From: Leptasterias polaris | Lineage: Eukaryota > Echinodermata > Asteroidea > Forcipulatida > Asteriidae | Assembly: GCA_037783415.1 (NCBI GenBank) | Contig: JAZGTN010000164.1 | Coordinates: 868,001 to 932,000, forward strand | Length of the DNA stretch: 64,000 nt | Direction: 5' to 3' | In this document: in pieces, positions 61,516 through 64,000 of the stretch | Layout: each line of letters opens with the position of its first letter | Numbering within the stretch: position 1 is the stretch's first letter | Position numbers and translations under genes: made by a program | The notes under the pieces: generated by a model | Databases searched by the model: none | Seen by the model: only the letters and a program-made list of their open reading frames with translations | What the model was told of the DNA's origin: nothing

Positions 61516-64000
61516 CTGCAAGAGAGGAGGAAACGACATCAAATAATTGACGGGTGACTCAAGAAAGAATTACAAATAGGCATTATGACAGACAGATTAT
61601 GAGTAGTGGAATTCTCTAGCTAAAGCTGGTCTGCTACTAAAATATATTTTCTAAAATTCAAATTTTTAGGTGTTGGCAATAAACCAGCAAAGGAAAAAAG
61701 AATACATTTTTTGTTTTGCTTTTTCAAAATCTCTTCTTCATTTCTCATCAGATCCTCATCTATTGAACACTTTAAAACCAACCTAAAATCCCACCAGTTC
61801 AAAATGGCCTTTGCTGCATTGCATACAAACAATTGTTCAGATTTTCCTTGGCTATAAAATTCCCCAAATGAAGAAGTTTAATCTTCCCATAATTATCCAC
61901 CAAGAGCTCCCTGACAGAGTGACAGACATTCACTCTGTCTACGAAGAAAAAAAATCCTTAGGGAAAGACAAGGCTGAAATGGGAAGATGAAATTATAGTG
62001 TGATCATAATTGAGGTCATGACCACACAGAGTAGTAACTCGACTGGTCTATATATTACATCTCATTTATCACAGGAAGAAAACATATATAAAGGAGGCAA
62101 TGTGTTAACAGACATTGTGATTTTCTAGAAAAATGCAACAGGAATTATTTTTGAGGGTGGAAAAAATCTGACGTTCATGATGAACACAGTCAACATCATA
62201 ACAGCAGAAATACTGTAGAATGTACATAAAGGTGTTATTTCAATAAGAGCTGAATGAAATGACAGTTTATCTTAAAACCCCCTCCGGCTAACTTTAATAA
62301 GATGAATAAAAAGGAAGGGGGAAAAAAGACTACCGTGGCATAATTGGAAGCCCAAACATAAGAGCGGCACAGTCGGTAGTCTGCTCACTGGTCCCTGAGC
62401 ATGAGTTTTTTCTCTGTTGCTCCCGTCTTATGTTGCGGCTGAATGTGGGCCTGTCTAGGCATAGAAACTAGGCCATGCCAAATAAGTCAGTCTTGCCAGC
62501 GGCAAAGTTCTGGCAGCGAGACATGCCAGCCACATTGAAGAGGCACGAGTCTGACATTATCGACAACAGGGATTGCCGACCCTATTGTCACATCGCTCGG
62601 AAAACACCCAATATTAAATATACCTGGATTAAATATTCCTCTAAATGTTGCTCAGTCCGGTTTCCTATGCGTAATATTTCCCTGAGGGCAGGTTTTTCTA
62701 TCATGTCAAGCTGGGAGTCTAGTATCCCGCCTGATGACTGGTTGCACAACTAAGGGGGTACACTGACTAAAAGAAACAGGTTCTACTGCTAAATGTGCAA
62801 ATAAGATCACACCAGGACATAGGGGACAAAGTCAACGACCTCACACTTCCCATAAAAAGATAGAAACTCAGAAGGGAGGAAAAAAGGACAAGAAGTCGGG
62901 CATCATCTTAGTGGGTGTGTCTACATGTTACAGATTCTGGGATTCTTACTGTTGTTGTTAACACATAATCGCCAAGGGATGTGACACATAAACTAAGTTA
63001 AAAGTGGGCCAGCGGTGACATTGAATGTTATCTGGTGCCTGGAGGCAAGACCAGGAGGGTTAACTGATGATTATTATAATCAACTGATGACAGGAAGGGG
63101 GAAGGTGGGGGGAACCGTGTATGGTGTCAATGATGACAGAGTCGGCATTGCCACTGGTGGCTGTTTACAAGGTCCATTGTAAATGTTCAGAATTGTAGCA
63201 CTTGTTTTCATAAGGTTAAACGAGGTTTCTTTATTTCTGTCAGGAGTTGAACCTTAGCTAGAGGCTTCACATGGTAAATGTAATGTACAAAAGTGCTTTT
63301 AAAAACTAATGAGGTATTATATACTAACTACATTTCAAAAATGTTAAACTGGGTTTAAAAGGGTTATTTGAAACATATATCAAACTTTAAAATATTTTCT
63401 CTATTGAAAGAAAATACAGATGCTCATGTTTCATTACAAAATATGAAAAACTGTTAAGTGATTAGGCCCATTGAATATTTAAAAAAAATCACCACTTCTT
63501 CATGATAATAGAATACACGAAGTAACAGACTCAATGGATGATCAATACACAATCACAGCTTCAAAGTACTCATGATTATGGCAATTACTAACAAATTCTC
63601 TTTAAAGTAAAAAAAAAAAATGTGTACAGTACAATACACTCTTTGTTCACCCCAAGAGAAAGTTCATTTGAAATTCAGAACCAGGACGGACGACCCCCTA
63701 GCAAGAACTTTAAGAATCCCTTATTCTTTGCAAGGAAATCTGATATGGAAGGATTGACCCATTTTCCAATTTCCAGATCAGAGAGGCACATTCAGGATTG
63801 TCTCCCCGACTACCTTCAATTCTTTTGAGAGTGAAATGCTGTTTGGCAAACATGGCAAGTTGCCCAGTCAGCTTCTGTGAATCCCGGTCCCCCCCACCCC
63901 ACTCAAAACACACGATTTACCAAGTTTGTTCCTGAATGTGCCCACGGCCACTTAGCATTCTGCTCCGAGTCAAGTCAGGGAGAGAATAAACGGTAAATGC
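61516..64000. other. Presumed intron upstream of the nuclear receptor LBD exons
   Basis: No zinc-finger DNA-binding exon (paired Cys with GFHY- or GFFRR-like text) was found on the minus strand. Plus-strand frame 62475-62753 and minus-strand frame 63710-63913 have no recognisable domain or splice context. Confidence 0.5.

Noticed and set aside
62475..62753. 92-codon plus-strand frame
   Set aside because: No domain or splice context; likely chance in the receptor's upstream intron.

Overview
The window looks like nuclear DNA of a marine deuterostome, most likely an echinoderm. The reasons are short exons separated by long AT-rich introns, canonical GT-AG splice sites, tRNA-derived short interspersed repeats, and very many short fold-back (inverted-repeat) elements, some with ends such as 'gggcaatttcataa' and 'ttaaaggcacc' that I associate with echinoderm genomes. 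The species call is inference. No rRNA, functional tRNA, CRISPR or prokaryotic feature is seen. Long open frames are rare because genes are split, so I built the gene models by joining exons by hand across splice sites and checking reading phase.

Four transcription units are visible and all run leftward (minus strand). From right to left they are: (1) the 3' part of a nuclear-receptor gene, four exons from 61515 down to 56324 that encode a ligand-binding domain of NR1-like character; its DNA-binding domain was not found in the window. (2) A complete coding region for condensin-2 complex subunit G2 (NCAPG2), 26 coding exons from 44157 to 23234, summing to 3528 nt (1175 aa) with every exon junction in phase. 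(3) A complete myosin essential (alkali) light chain gene, six coding exons from 21267 to 15858, 441 nt (146 aa), whose first coding exon carries only the ATG. (4) A first coding exon at 8153-7943 of an unrecognised protein whose remaining exons I could not find. The genes serve unrelated functions (hormone-type transcription control, chromosome condensation, actomyosin contraction), so this is not a functional cluster.

The rest is repeat-rich. There are at least five copies or fragments of one tRNA-derived SINE family (about 1.1, 2.8, 8.6, 31.0 and 60.4 kb), a second tRNA-like family amplified as a near-perfect 180-bp tandem array (33.4-34.15 kb), and a third tRNA-like head at 29.3 kb. Fold-back elements include a roughly 165-bp element with CCAAT-bearing arms present three times (37.1, 56.9, 60.8 kb), an approximately 800-bp nested palindrome (18.7-19.5 kb), two elements whose arms are built from short direct subrepeats (10.6-11.2 kb and 46.0-47.7 kb), and a roughly 980-bp terminal-inverted-repeat element inside an NCAPG2 intron that carries a broken THAP-type zinc-finger reading frame. 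Simple repeats include long poly-G/poly-C, poly-A, (CA)n and (AAT)n tracts.

I found no convincing new multi-gene system. The most interesting items are the inverted-repeat elements with subrepeat arms, the THAP-carrying element, the tRNA-like tandem array, and the nuclear receptor with an unusual C-terminus.
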